A stretch of DNA of 64,000 nucleotides from Actinomadura nitritigenes (lineage in GTDB: Bacteria; Actinomycetota; Actinomycetes; Streptosporangiales; Streptosporangiaceae). The stretch is taken from contig NZ_JAGEOK010000003.1 of NCBI RefSeq assembly GCF_017573545.1, positions 248,001 through 312,000 of the forward strand, given 5' to 3'. The notes beneath the pieces were generated by a model. That model was not told where the DNA came from, ran no database searches, and was given only the letters and a program-made list of their open reading frames with translations. The translations under genes were made by a program, and so were the position numbers. The number at the start of each line of letters is the position of its first letter. Positions within the stretch are counted from its first letter, which is position 1. Positions 56,741-64,000 of this stretch are shown here, piece by piece.

Positions 56741-56821
56741 TCAGCGACGGGAACACAGGGCGCTGGCCACGCGCCGCAGGTCGACGTGCAGCCGGGCGAC
56801 GAGGGCCGAGTTCGGGGTCAC
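56741..56821 (-). CDS. Putative cysteine-responsive leader peptide
   Basis: 26 codons from a GTG: initiator then TPNSALVARLHVDLRRV and ASALCSRR, stop. The order L-V-x-R-x-HVDL-xRV-xSA-x-C-x-R is that of short leader peptides found before sulfur-assimilation and cysteine-related genes in actinobacteria. The Cys codon near the 3-prime end would stall the ribosome when cysteinyl-tRNA is scarce. Between its stop and the HEAT start are overlapping dyads (GCCCGG-GGT-CCGGGC region) that could form alternative structures. No ribosome binding site is seen before the GTG. Confidence 0.7.
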   Translation of the reverse strand: MTPNSALVARLHVDLRRVASALCSRR

Positions 56822-56845
56822 ACGGCCATCGTGGCGGCGATCCGG

Positions 56846-56875
56846 CAAAAAGTCAACTTAATCAGTAGGAATTAT
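56846..56875 (-). promoter_or_regulatory. AT-rich box upstream of the leader peptide
   Basis: Read on the minus strand, AATTCCTACTGATTAAGTTG is an AT-rich block in otherwise GC-rich DNA, overlapping the recG stop codon. Boxes of this AATTCCTA-type are ones I associate with actinobacterial sulfur-gene promoters; here it lies 25-54 bases before the leader start. It is a candidate operator or promoter. Association is from memory and position, not a search. Confidence 0.5.
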
Positions 56876-59800
56876 GTCTTTTCCAGGAAGCCGGCGCGGT
56901 CCTCGTCCAGCAGCGACGCCAGCACGGTCGCCAGCCCCGGATGGCCGGACAGGTCCGGATCGGCCTCGACCAGCGACGTCGCCTCCTCGCGCGCGTCGCG
57001 GATGACGTCCTCGTCGCGCTGCAGCGTCAGCAGCCGCAGGCTGGACGCGCGGCCCGCCTGCGCCGCCCCCAGCACGTCGCCCTCGCGCCGCTGCTCCAGG
57101 TCGAGCCGCGACAGCCGGAACCCGTCGGTCGTCGAGGCCACCGCGTCCAGCCGCTCGCGCGCCTTGCTCCCCGGCTCGGCGTCGGTCACCAGCAGGCACA
57201 GCCCGTGCAGCGACCCGCGCCCGACCCGCCCGCGCAGCTGGTGCAGCTGGGACACGCCGAACCGGTCCGCGTCCATGATCACCATGACGGTCGCGTTCGG
57301 CACGTCCACACCGACCTCGATGACCGTGGTCGCGAGCAGCACGTCCAGCTCCCGCGCGGTGAAGTGGCGCATCACCGCGTCCTTCTCGTCCGGGTGGAGC
57401 TTGCCGTGCAGCACCCCGATCCGCAGCCCGGACAGCAGCTCCTCCAGCTGCGGCAGCAGCTCCATGATGCCGAGCGGGGACCGCCGGCCCTCCTCGTCGG
57501 CGGCGACGGCGTCGCCCTCGTCGCCCTCCTGCTCCCCGATGCGCGGGCACACGATGTAGACCTGCCGGCCCTGCGCGGCCTCCTCCCGGATGCGCTCCCA
57601 CGTCCGCGCGAGGAAGTTCGGCCGCTCCGGCGGCACCACGTGCGTCTGGATCGCCGACCGGCCCGCGGGCAGCTGCCCCAGCACCGACGTCTCCAGGTCG
57701 CCGAACACCGTCATCGCCACGGTCCGCGGGATCGGCGTCGCCGTCATCACCAGCACGTGCGGACGGCCGCCGTCGACCTTCTCGCGCAGCGCGTCCCGCT
57801 GCTCGACGCCGAACCGGTGCTGCTCGTCCACCACCACGAGCCCGAGGTCCGCGAACTGCACGGTCTCCTGCAGCAGCGCGTGCGTGCCGACGACGATCCC
57901 GGCCGTGCCGGACGCCGCGTCGAGCAGCGCCGCCTTGCGCGCCTTCGCGCCCTGCGACCCGGTGAGCAGCGCCACCCGCGTCGCGTGCTCGGCGCCGCCG
58001 ATCTGCCCGGCCTGCGCCAGGTCGCCGAGCATCCCGGTGATCGACCGGTAGTGCTGCTGCGCGAGCACCTCGGTCGGCGCGAGCAGCGCCGCCTGCCCGC
58101 CCCCGTCCACCACCTGCAACATCGCCCGCAACGCGACCACCGTGTTGTGGGTCGGCGTCCATCCGTCCGTCACGTAGAGGCGACCGGGATGGGCGACGGA
58201 GATGCATTGGACCGCCTTGCGGCCGACGTACTCGATCGCGCGGACGCCCTTGCGCCTGCGCTCGTACTTCGTCCGCGGCTTCAACCGGCTCGCCTTGCGG
58301 GACAGCCGGAAGGGCGGGAAGTCGTTCGGCAGTGCGACGCTGGTCGTCCAGTAGGGCTTGCCCATCTTCATGGTCTGACGGCACCGGGCGTAGCCTCCGA
58401 GCGACCGGGTCAGCCAGGCGACGTCCTCCGCCAATCGCCGCGAGGCGGAGAGCAGGCTGACGTCCCTGCCCTCGGCTCGCAACGTACCGTCCGTGTCCAG
58501 CAGCCCTTGCAGCAGTGCATGCCGCTCTTTCGCCGGCGCGTGCAGATAGCCGGACGGTACGAACTTGTCGTACGCCCCCTTGCCGTAAACGCCCAGGCTC
58601 CGTAGGGCGGCGATGGCCGGGTTCCCCGCACCGCGACGCTCACCGAGTATCGACCAGTCGAGCGGACGATCCGGTCGCTGGACGAGCCTGCATCCATCGG
58701 GCACCAGTTCCCCTACCGCATCGACGATCTCCCGGTCCTGCGTCGATATCGCGAGCCGCCCGTACTTCATGAACCCGTCACCGAGCAGGACGCCCAAGAG
58801 GTAGGGGTCGAGCGGACGGGCGACCAGCGTGTCCAACTCGGGCGCCTCGACCAGGGGCAGGTACCACTTGCTACCCCCGGACTTGCGAAGCAGATCCTGG
58901 CGCAGTTCACGTGTCGTCAGGACCTTGAGATCACTCCCGCGGTGCCAGCCAGTGTCGGTCTTCACCGCCCAGAGATGCTCGTCATCGCATTCGACCGAGG
59001 TCCCGTCGGAGAACACGAGGCGGTAGACCTCCCGCTCGCCTTGCGGGAAGACACCCGTCACCACCGTGACCTCACCCTCGGGCGTGATCACCTCGTCCCC
59101 CGCCCGAAGGTCGCCCATCGGTCGAAATCCCCGGGGCGTCAACACGCCGGCGTCGAGTGGCTGGGCCTTCCCGGCTCCCACGTCGCCCTGGAGGAGGCGG
59201 TGCATGGGGTGTTCGAGGGCGAGGTCGGCGGCGATCTCGTCGCCGACCTCGCGCTGGCCCTTGGTCAGCTCGAACGGCAGGCGGGCGTCGAACTCGGCGA
59301 GGACGCCGCCGAACGACGGCGGGCGCGGCTTCGCCGGGAGGGCCGCGGCCGCGAGCCGGCGCTGCGCCAGCGCGACCTGCACGACGAACGCCTCGTCCCA
59401 TTTCAGGCGGGCGCGGGCACGGGTCAGCTCGTCCCAGGACTTCGGCCGGTGGATGCCCTCGTACGCCTCGCGGAGGCCGATCAGCCCGCGGCGGCGCAGC
59501 AGCGCCTCGGGCATCGGGTCGCCGGGCAGGTCGAGCTGGTCCAGGACCATCCCGACCGACATGCCGATCGTCTCGATGTCCAGGCCCTTGGTCGACGGGT
59601 AGATCGGGATGATCTCGTCGGCCCATTCCTGCGCGGCCTGCTCGGCGGTCCGCTCCGCGACGACCTTGTACTGCGGGTGGGTGAGCTGCCGCTGGACGTT
59701 CCCGCTGCGCGGCCGGTAGGTGCTGATCTTGCCGGCGAACAGGCCGCGGGTGCCGGGCGACAGGTCCTTCTCGGGGCGGTAGGAGCCCTTGCGGCCGAAG

Positions 59801-60084
59801 AAGCTCAGCTTGAGCTGCCCCGTCCCGTCGGTGACGGTGATCTCCAGGACGTAGCCGGGGCTGCGGGTCAGCGAGCGGCCCTGCACCTTCACGACCTCCG
59901 CCATGACGGTGACGTGCTCGCCGTCCAGCAGCTCGTTCAGCGGCGTCAGCTCGCCCCGGGTGGCGTAGCGGCGCGGATAGTGGTGCAGCAGGTCGCCCGC
60001 CGTGTGCAAGTCGAGGCCCTTCTCCAGCACCTTGGCCGTCTTGTCGCCGAGAACCTTGCGCAACGGCTCGTCGAGATTCGCCAC
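56872..60084 (-). CDS. recG: ATP-dependent DNA helicase RecG, interrupted by an intein
   Basis: 1070 residues, of which 307-647 are an intein; the spliced protein would be 729 residues, normal for RecG. The N-terminal wedge/OB domain (GEHVTVMAEVVKVQGRSLT) is followed by helicase domain 1 with Walker A GDVGAGK|T split by the intein, then DEQH in VVDEQHRFG, TATPIPRT, and domain 2 with QLRGRVGRG. RecG remodels stalled forks and Holliday junctions. Without splicing the ATP site is broken, so activity depends on intein removal. Confidence 0.95.
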   Translation of the reverse strand: MANLDEPLRKVLGDKTAKVLEKGLDLHTAGDLLHHYPRRYATRGELTPLNELLDGEHVTVMAEVVKVQGRSLTRSPGYVLEITVTDGTGQLKLSFFGRKGSYRPEKDLSPGTRGLFAGKISTYRPRSGNVQRQLTHPQYKVVAERTAEQAAQEWADEIIPIYPSTKGLDIETIGMSVGMVLDQLDLPGDPMPEALLRRRGLIGLREAYEGIHRPKSWDELTRARARLKWDEAFVVQVALAQRRLAAAALPAKPRPPSFGGVLAEFDARLPFELTKGQREVGDEIAADLALEHPMHRLLQGDVGAGKAQPLDAGVLTPRGFRPMGDLRAGDEVITPEGEVTVVTGVFPQGEREVYRLVFSDGTSVECDDEHLWAVKTDTGWHRGSDLKVLTTRELRQDLLRKSGGSKWYLPLVEAPELDTLVARPLDPYLLGVLLGDGFMKYGRLAISTQDREIVDAVGELVPDGCRLVQRPDRPLDWSILGERRGAGNPAIAALRSLGVYGKGAYDKFVPSGYLHAPAKERHALLQGLLDTDGTLRAEGRDVSLLSASRRLAEDVAWLTRSLGGYARCRQTMKMGKPYWTTSVALPNDFPPFRLSRKASRLKPRTKYERRRKGVRAIEYVGRKAVQCISVAHPGRLYVTDGWTPTHNTVVALRAMLQVVDGGGQAALLAPTEVLAQQHYRSITGMLGDLAQAGQIGGAEHATRVALLTGSQGAKARKAALLDAASGTAGIVVGTHALLQETVQFADLGLVVVDEQHRFGVEQRDALREKVDGGRPHVLVMTATPIPRTVAMTVFGDLETSVLGQLPAGRSAIQTHVVPPERPNFLARTWERIREEAAQGRQVYIVCPRIGEQEGDEGDAVAADEEGRRSPLGIMELLPQLEELLSGLRIGVLHGKLHPDEKDAVMRHFTARELDVLLATTVIEVGVDVPNATVMVIMDADRFGVSQLHQLRGRVGRGSLHGLCLLVTDAEPGSKARERLDAVASTTDGFRLSRLDLEQRREGDVLGAAQAGRASSLRLLTLQRDEDVIRDAREEATSLVEADPDLSGHPGLATVLASLLDEDRAGFLEKT
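58144..59166 (-). other. Class 3-type intein with LAGLIDADG homing endonuclease, in RecG Walker A
   Basis: 341 residues (RecG 307-647), in frame between Lys306 and Thr648 of GAGK-T. It starts with Ala, not Cys or Ser, and ends THN with Thr as the next residue. It has Trp66 in CDDEHLW (block B position 12), Cys321 in AVQCISVAH (block F) and Thr339 before His-Asn (block G): the Trp/Cys/Thr set of class 3 inteins. Two LAGLIDADG motifs are visible, LGVLLGDGF and LQGLLDTDGT, both with their Asp, so the homing enzyme looks active. Confidence 0.92.
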
Positions 60085-60116
60085 GGACCCTTTCTAGCCC
60101 ATGCCGGCGACACGAA

Positions 60117-61706
60117 TCACTCGACTCCGATGAGCAGCGGGTAGCGGCGCTGCGCCCCGTCGAAGAGGGCGACCTCCACGTCGGGACGGCCGTCGCGCAG
60201 ATGGTCCTCGAGCCGCTCGGCCAGCCCGGGCGGCGCGTTGCGCCCGGCGATCAGCGTGACGAGCTCGCCGCCGCCCGACAGCATCCGGTCCAGGACGCGC
60301 CGGGCGACCTCCGCGACGTCGGCGCCGATCGTCGCGACGTCGCCCTCGATCAGGCCGAGGACGTCGCCGGGGCGGCACAGGCCGACGCTCGTCACCGCCT
60401 CCTGCGCGGCGACCTCCAGGTGCCCGAACCGGGTGGCGCCGGCGGCGCGGGTCATCGCGATGACGTCGTCGCCGAAGCGGCGCAGCGGATCGTGCACCGC
60501 GAGCGCGGCGAGGCCCTGCACGGACGCCTTCGCCGGGACCACCGCGATGCGGGCGCCGCCGTCGCGCGCGCGCTCGGCGGCGGCCTCGGCGAGCGCGAGG
60601 ACCTCCGGCTCGTTCGGCAGCACCACCACCTCGTCGCCCGCCGCGAGGATCGCCTCGGCCAGCACGGCGAGCGGCGGCACCGCGCCGGGTTCGCGGCGGA
60701 CGACCCGGGCGCCGGCCTCCTCGAACAGCGCGGCCAGCCCGTCGGCGGCGGTCACCGCGATCACGGCGCGGCCCGCGTGCGGCCGGTGCGGCTCGTCCGG
60801 GGACGCGGCGTGCAGGTAGGTGACGCGGATCCGGTGCGGGCGCCCGGCGGCCAGGCCCGCCTCGATCGCGGCGCCCGCGTCGTCGACGTGCACGTGGACG
60901 TTCCACAGGCCGTCGCCGCCGACGACGACGAGGGAGTCGCCGAGGCCGTCGAGCCTCTCCCTCAGGTCGTGGACGGCCGCGTCCCGCGCGTCCAGTAGGT
61001 ACATGACCTCGTAGCCGGGTCCTTGCGGTTCGGGCCGCGCGGCCGGCGGCGGCGTCGTGCCCGCGGCGCGGGCGGGGACCTCGTAGTGCTCGGGATACTC
61101 GTCGGTGACCACGGCGGCGAGCGCGTCGAGCACCACGCACAGCCCGGCGGCGCCCGCGTCCACGACGCCGCTGCGGGCCAGCACGTCGAGCTGCCCGGTC
61201 GTGCGGCGCAGCGCCCGGCGGGCTCCGTCCGCCGCCGCGCGGGCCGTCCCCTCGACACCCGTCGCGGACGCCGCCGAGGCCACCGACGCCGCCTCGCCCA
61301 GCACGCTCAGGATCGTGCCCTCGACGGGGTGTTCGACCGCCGCCCTGGCCAGCACGGACGCGTGTTCCAGCGCCTCCGCGAGGGCCTCGCCGCCCGTCCG
61401 CGCCGGCGGTGAACCGAGCACGTCGGCCATGCCCCGCAGGACCTGGCTGAGGATCACCCCGGAGTTGCCCCGCGCGCCCAGCAGCGCGGCCTGCGCGACC
61501 GCGCGCCACGTGTCCGCCTCGCACGCGCCGGAGGGCAGGGCGTCCGCCGCGTCCGCCGCCGCGAGGACGGTGAGGTGCAGGTTCGTTCCGGTGTCGCCGT
61601 CGGGGACGGGGAAGACGTTCAGCGCGTCGATCTCCCCGCGGGTGCGGCCGAGGGCGTCCGCCGCGAGCCTGCACCACCGCCGCACCGCCGCCGCATCAAG
61701 GACCAT
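60117..61706 (-). CDS. FakA-like DAK2-domain protein (YloV family)
   Basis: 529 residues. The N-terminal DAK2 (DhaL-like) kinase domain shows FPVPDGDTGTNL with the metal-binding Asp residues and ARGNSGVILSQVLRG. A middle domain and a C-terminal fatty-acid-kinase-like region with DLLERL-type helices follow, ending VALFDGAQRRYPLLIGVE. FakA phosphorylates fatty acids bound by FakB (DegV); no FakB is in the window. It lies 32 bases upstream of recG, the conserved actinobacterial order. ATG at 61706 matches the family start; GTG at 61733 is an alternative. Confidence 0.88.
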   Translation of the reverse strand: MVLDAAAVRRWCRLAADALGRTRGEIDALNVFPVPDGDTGTNLHLTVLAAADAADALPSGACEADTWRAVAQAALLGARGNSGVILSQVLRGMADVLGSPPARTGGEALAEALEHASVLARAAVEHPVEGTILSVLGEAASVASAASATGVEGTARAAADGARRALRRTTGQLDVLARSGVVDAGAAGLCVVLDALAAVVTDEYPEHYEVPARAAGTTPPPAARPEPQGPGYEVMYLLDARDAAVHDLRERLDGLGDSLVVVGGDGLWNVHVHVDDAGAAIEAGLAAGRPHRIRVTYLHAASPDEPHRPHAGRAVIAVTAADGLAALFEEAGARVVRREPGAVPPLAVLAEAILAAGDEVVVLPNEPEVLALAEAAAERARDGGARIAVVPAKASVQGLAALAVHDPLRRFGDDVIAMTRAAGATRFGHLEVAAQEAVTSVGLCRPGDVLGLIEGDVATIGADVAEVARRVLDRMLSGGGELVTLIAGRNAPPGLAERLEDHLRDGRPDVEVALFDGAQRRYPLLIGVE

Positions 61707-61907
61707 CGGGTCATCTTGCAGTGCCCTTCCCACCGGGCGCCAGAGCCCTGACCGCGGCTTCGATTCGCTTAGTCAGGGGCCGTTCGGCTAGTCTGACCCG
61801 TGCGCCTCGTCCGAGGCGCGGTCAGTGAGCGCCCACGATGCCCGGCCCCGCCCGAGGCGGCGACGGGCGGCGCTCCGGTAGAGCATCGACACCACTTGGA
61901 GTTTCCC

Positions 61908-62102
61908 GTGGCTTCCGTCTGCGACGTCTGCGGCAAGGGACCCGGTTTCGGCATGCGCGTCTCCCACTCGCACCGCCGCACCCCGCGCCGCTGGAACCCC
62001 AACATCCAGCGCGTGCGCGCCGTCGTGAACGGCAGCACCAAGCGGATCAACGCCTGCACCTCCTGCATCAAGGCCGGCAAGATCGTCAAGCCGACCGTCT
62101 GA
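61908..62102 (+). CDS. rpmB: 50S ribosomal protein L28, zinc-binding form
   Basis: 64 residues. bL28 with CDVCGKGPGFG near the start and CTSCIKAGKI near the end, the four-Cys zinc form. The GTG has GGAG 6 bases upstream; the 36 codons before it are non-coding. Divergent from the FakA-like gene, as usual in actinobacteria. Confidence 0.96.
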   Translation: MASVCDVCGKGPGFGMRVSHSHRRTPRRWNPNIQRVRAVVNGSTKRINACTSCIKAGKIVKPTV

Positions 62103-62123
62103 ACCGCGGGTCGCGAGCCTGAG

Positions 62124-62157
62124 CCGGTTCATCGGGACTGCCCGGTGAGCCGGTTTT
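62124..62157 (+). terminator. Rho-independent terminator after rpmB
   Basis: A 13-bp stem with two G-T wobbles (CCGGTTCATCGGG / CCCGGTGAGCCGG) and a 4-base loop, followed by TTTTCGC. It begins 21 bases past the rpmB stop. Confidence 0.85.
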
Positions 62158-62334
62158 CGCATGCCCGGGGCTCGTGTCGCGGAGGCCATTCCGGCGAGCT
62201 CATCCCGGTAGCGGCGCCCGGCGGTCACGCGAGCGCGTGACCTGACCGGTGGAGGCGACGCCGGAGGCGAGCCTCCACCGGGAAGATCGCGAAGCGATGC
62301 CGCGCCCGCACGAGCACGGTCGAGGGACGAGCCG

Positions 62335-63177
<843 letters not shown>

Positions 63178-63229
63178 GGCATCCACTTTATGGCGATCCG
63201 TCACACGGCGCGGCTTCCGGCCGGGGAGC

Positions 63230-64000
63230 TCACAGGATGGTGCAGGCCAGCTTGTTCATGATGCAGTAGGTCGGCTTCCGCGGCGTGCCGTTCGCGGTGA
63301 AGACGAACTGGGCGGAGCGTCCGGGCGCGAGACCCGTGCGGCCGCGGACGTAGGCGAGCTGCCCGGTCTTCACGACGATCGCACCGCTGACGGTGCGCAC
63401 CGTCACGTTCGGGATCCTGAAGGCGAGCGCCCAGCGGGAGATCGCCTGCTGCCCCTGGTTGGTGACGGTGCCGGTGGCCCGGAACGCCGTGCTGGTGCGG
63501 GAGACGACGTGGAAGGCGATGACGAGCCCGTCGGGGCGGCTCGCGCGGCTGGCGCGGTTGCCGGGCCCGCGCTGGGAGACGGTGCTGTCGCGCGGGTTGG
63601 TGTCGACGGGGTTCTTGGGGGCGCCGCCGGCGAAGTTGAGCGAGATCTGCTGCGTGCTCAGCGCGTAGGCGACGACGCCGACGGCGATGACGAGCGCGAC
63701 GATCGGCAGCATCGGGACGGGGAGCGCGGACACGAGCCGGGCGACCCGGGCCCGTGTCGAGGGCGCGGAGGCCGCGGGATCCGCGGCGGGCGGGGCGGGA
63801 GCCTGCGCTATGCCGTCGGCGGCGGGACCCGCCATGGGCCCGGACGGCGTGCGGGAGGAGGCGGGAGCGCCGGGGACGCGGTCGTCGCGGCCGGCCATGG
63901 CGGCGGGGAGGTCGCCCGGGTAGTCGCCGGGATAGGGCTCGAAGCGGCGCGGGTCCGGCGGGCCGTGCTGGCGCTGCGCGGCGGGCGGCGGGCCGGCCGG
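63230..64000 (-). CDS. CBM2-like membrane protein, partial (runs off right edge)
   Basis: The frame stays open past an ATG at 63898 to the right edge, with coding-like text ([20 protein letters not shown]) upstream of that Met, so the true start is outside the window. Visible: a Pro/Ala-rich cytosolic part, one membrane segment ([20 protein letters not shown]) and a C-terminal domain of about 100 residues with [20 protein letters not shown] and [16 protein letters not shown], the pattern of cellulose-binding family 2 modules. Whether it binds glycan is unknown; the surface Trp set is poor. Confidence 0.75.
   Translation of the reverse strand, partial: PAGPPPAAQRQHGPPDPRRFEPYPGDYPGDLPAAMAGRDDRVPGAPASSRTPSGPMAGPAADGIAQAPAPPAADPAASAPSTRARVARLVSALPVPMLPIVALVIAVGVVAYALSTQQISLNFAGGAPKNPVDTNPRDSTVSQRGPGNRASRASRPDGLVIAFHVVSRTSTAFRATGTVTNQGQQAISRWALAFRIPNVTVRTVSGAIVVKTGQLAYVRGRTGLAPGRSAQFVFTANGTPRKPTYCIMNKLACTIL

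Noticed and set aside
58144..59166. Separate homing endonuclease gene or recG frameshift
   Set aside because: The insert is exactly in frame with RecG on both sides and ends His-Asn before Thr, so it is an intein and not a free gene or a disruption.
62158..62334. TPP riboswitch or small RNA near thiD
   Set aside because: thiD is on the minus strand, so this segment is its 3-prime side; no conserved thi-box sequence is seen on either strand.

Overview
The window is about 64 kb of very GC-rich DNA from an actinobacterium. Gene content and order point to the Streptosporangiales, probably an Actinomadura-like member of the Thermomonosporaceae. That placement is an inference from the rpsB-tsf-pyrH-frr-cdsA-rlmN block, the xerC/yraN/comM/dprA/rnhB/lepB/rplS/trmD/rimM/rpsP/ffh block, the amtB-glnB-glnD operon, and the smc/mutM/rnc/rpmF/coaD/rsmD/recG/rpmB block, all in the usual high-GC Gram-positive arrangement. 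No rRNA, tRNA, CRISPR array, transposase or prophage was seen. Most genes lie on the minus strand and many are joined by ATGA, GTGA or TGATG overlaps.

Layout. 1-8.6 kb: a polyamine uptake and catabolism locus, with potA-potD-potB-potC, a FAD amine oxidase-like gene, an aminobutyraldehyde dehydrogenase and a divergent Lrp/AsnC regulator. 8.7-10.3 kb: an orphan ribbon-helix-helix-like gene, then 1.27 kb of degenerate repeats with no credible gene. 10.3-16.3 kb: a HIT protein, a two-gene ABC system, a DUF1963 protein, a four-repeat DivIVA-like protein, RlmN and a SUFU-domain protein. 16.4-21.9 kb: lipid and translation genes cdsA, frr, pyrH, tsf, rpsB, and a divergent M23-type protein. 22-26 kb: xerC and the yraN-comM-dprA operon. 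26.4-33.6 kb: DUF2469, rnhB, lepB, rplS, trmD, rimM, a KH protein and rpsP, a tandem-repeat spacer, then ffh. 33.7-39.3 kb: the nitrogen operon amtB-glnB-glnD, preceded by GlnR-like boxes, and ftsY. 39.4-41.7 kb: a single-domain globin, a flavohemoglobin and a DivIVA-domain protein in one operon. 42-52.5 kb: smc, a small coiled-coil protein, acylphosphatase, mutM, rnc, rpmF, DUF177, coaD, a class B penicillin-binding protein and rsmD. 52.7-64 kb: an LPXTG-type surface protein, a membrane Ser/Thr kinase, a HEAT-repeat protein preceded by a cysteine-type leader peptide, recG interrupted by a large intein, a FakA-like protein, rpmB, thiD and a CBM2-like membrane protein that runs off the right edge.

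The two signals most worth follow-up are these. First, a 341-residue intein with an intact LAGLIDADG endonuclease sits inside the RecG Walker A motif; it begins with Ala and carries the Trp/Cys/Thr triad of class 3 inteins. Second, a 26-codon leader ORF of the HVDL...SALC type plus an AT-rich box lies upstream of the HEAT-repeat gene, which ties that gene to sulfur or cysteine supply. Other items of interest are two unrelated intergenic repeat arrays, three perfect TTATCCACA boxes placed about 45-65 bases upstream of genes, and a 16-bp perfect hairpin between rpsB and tsf.
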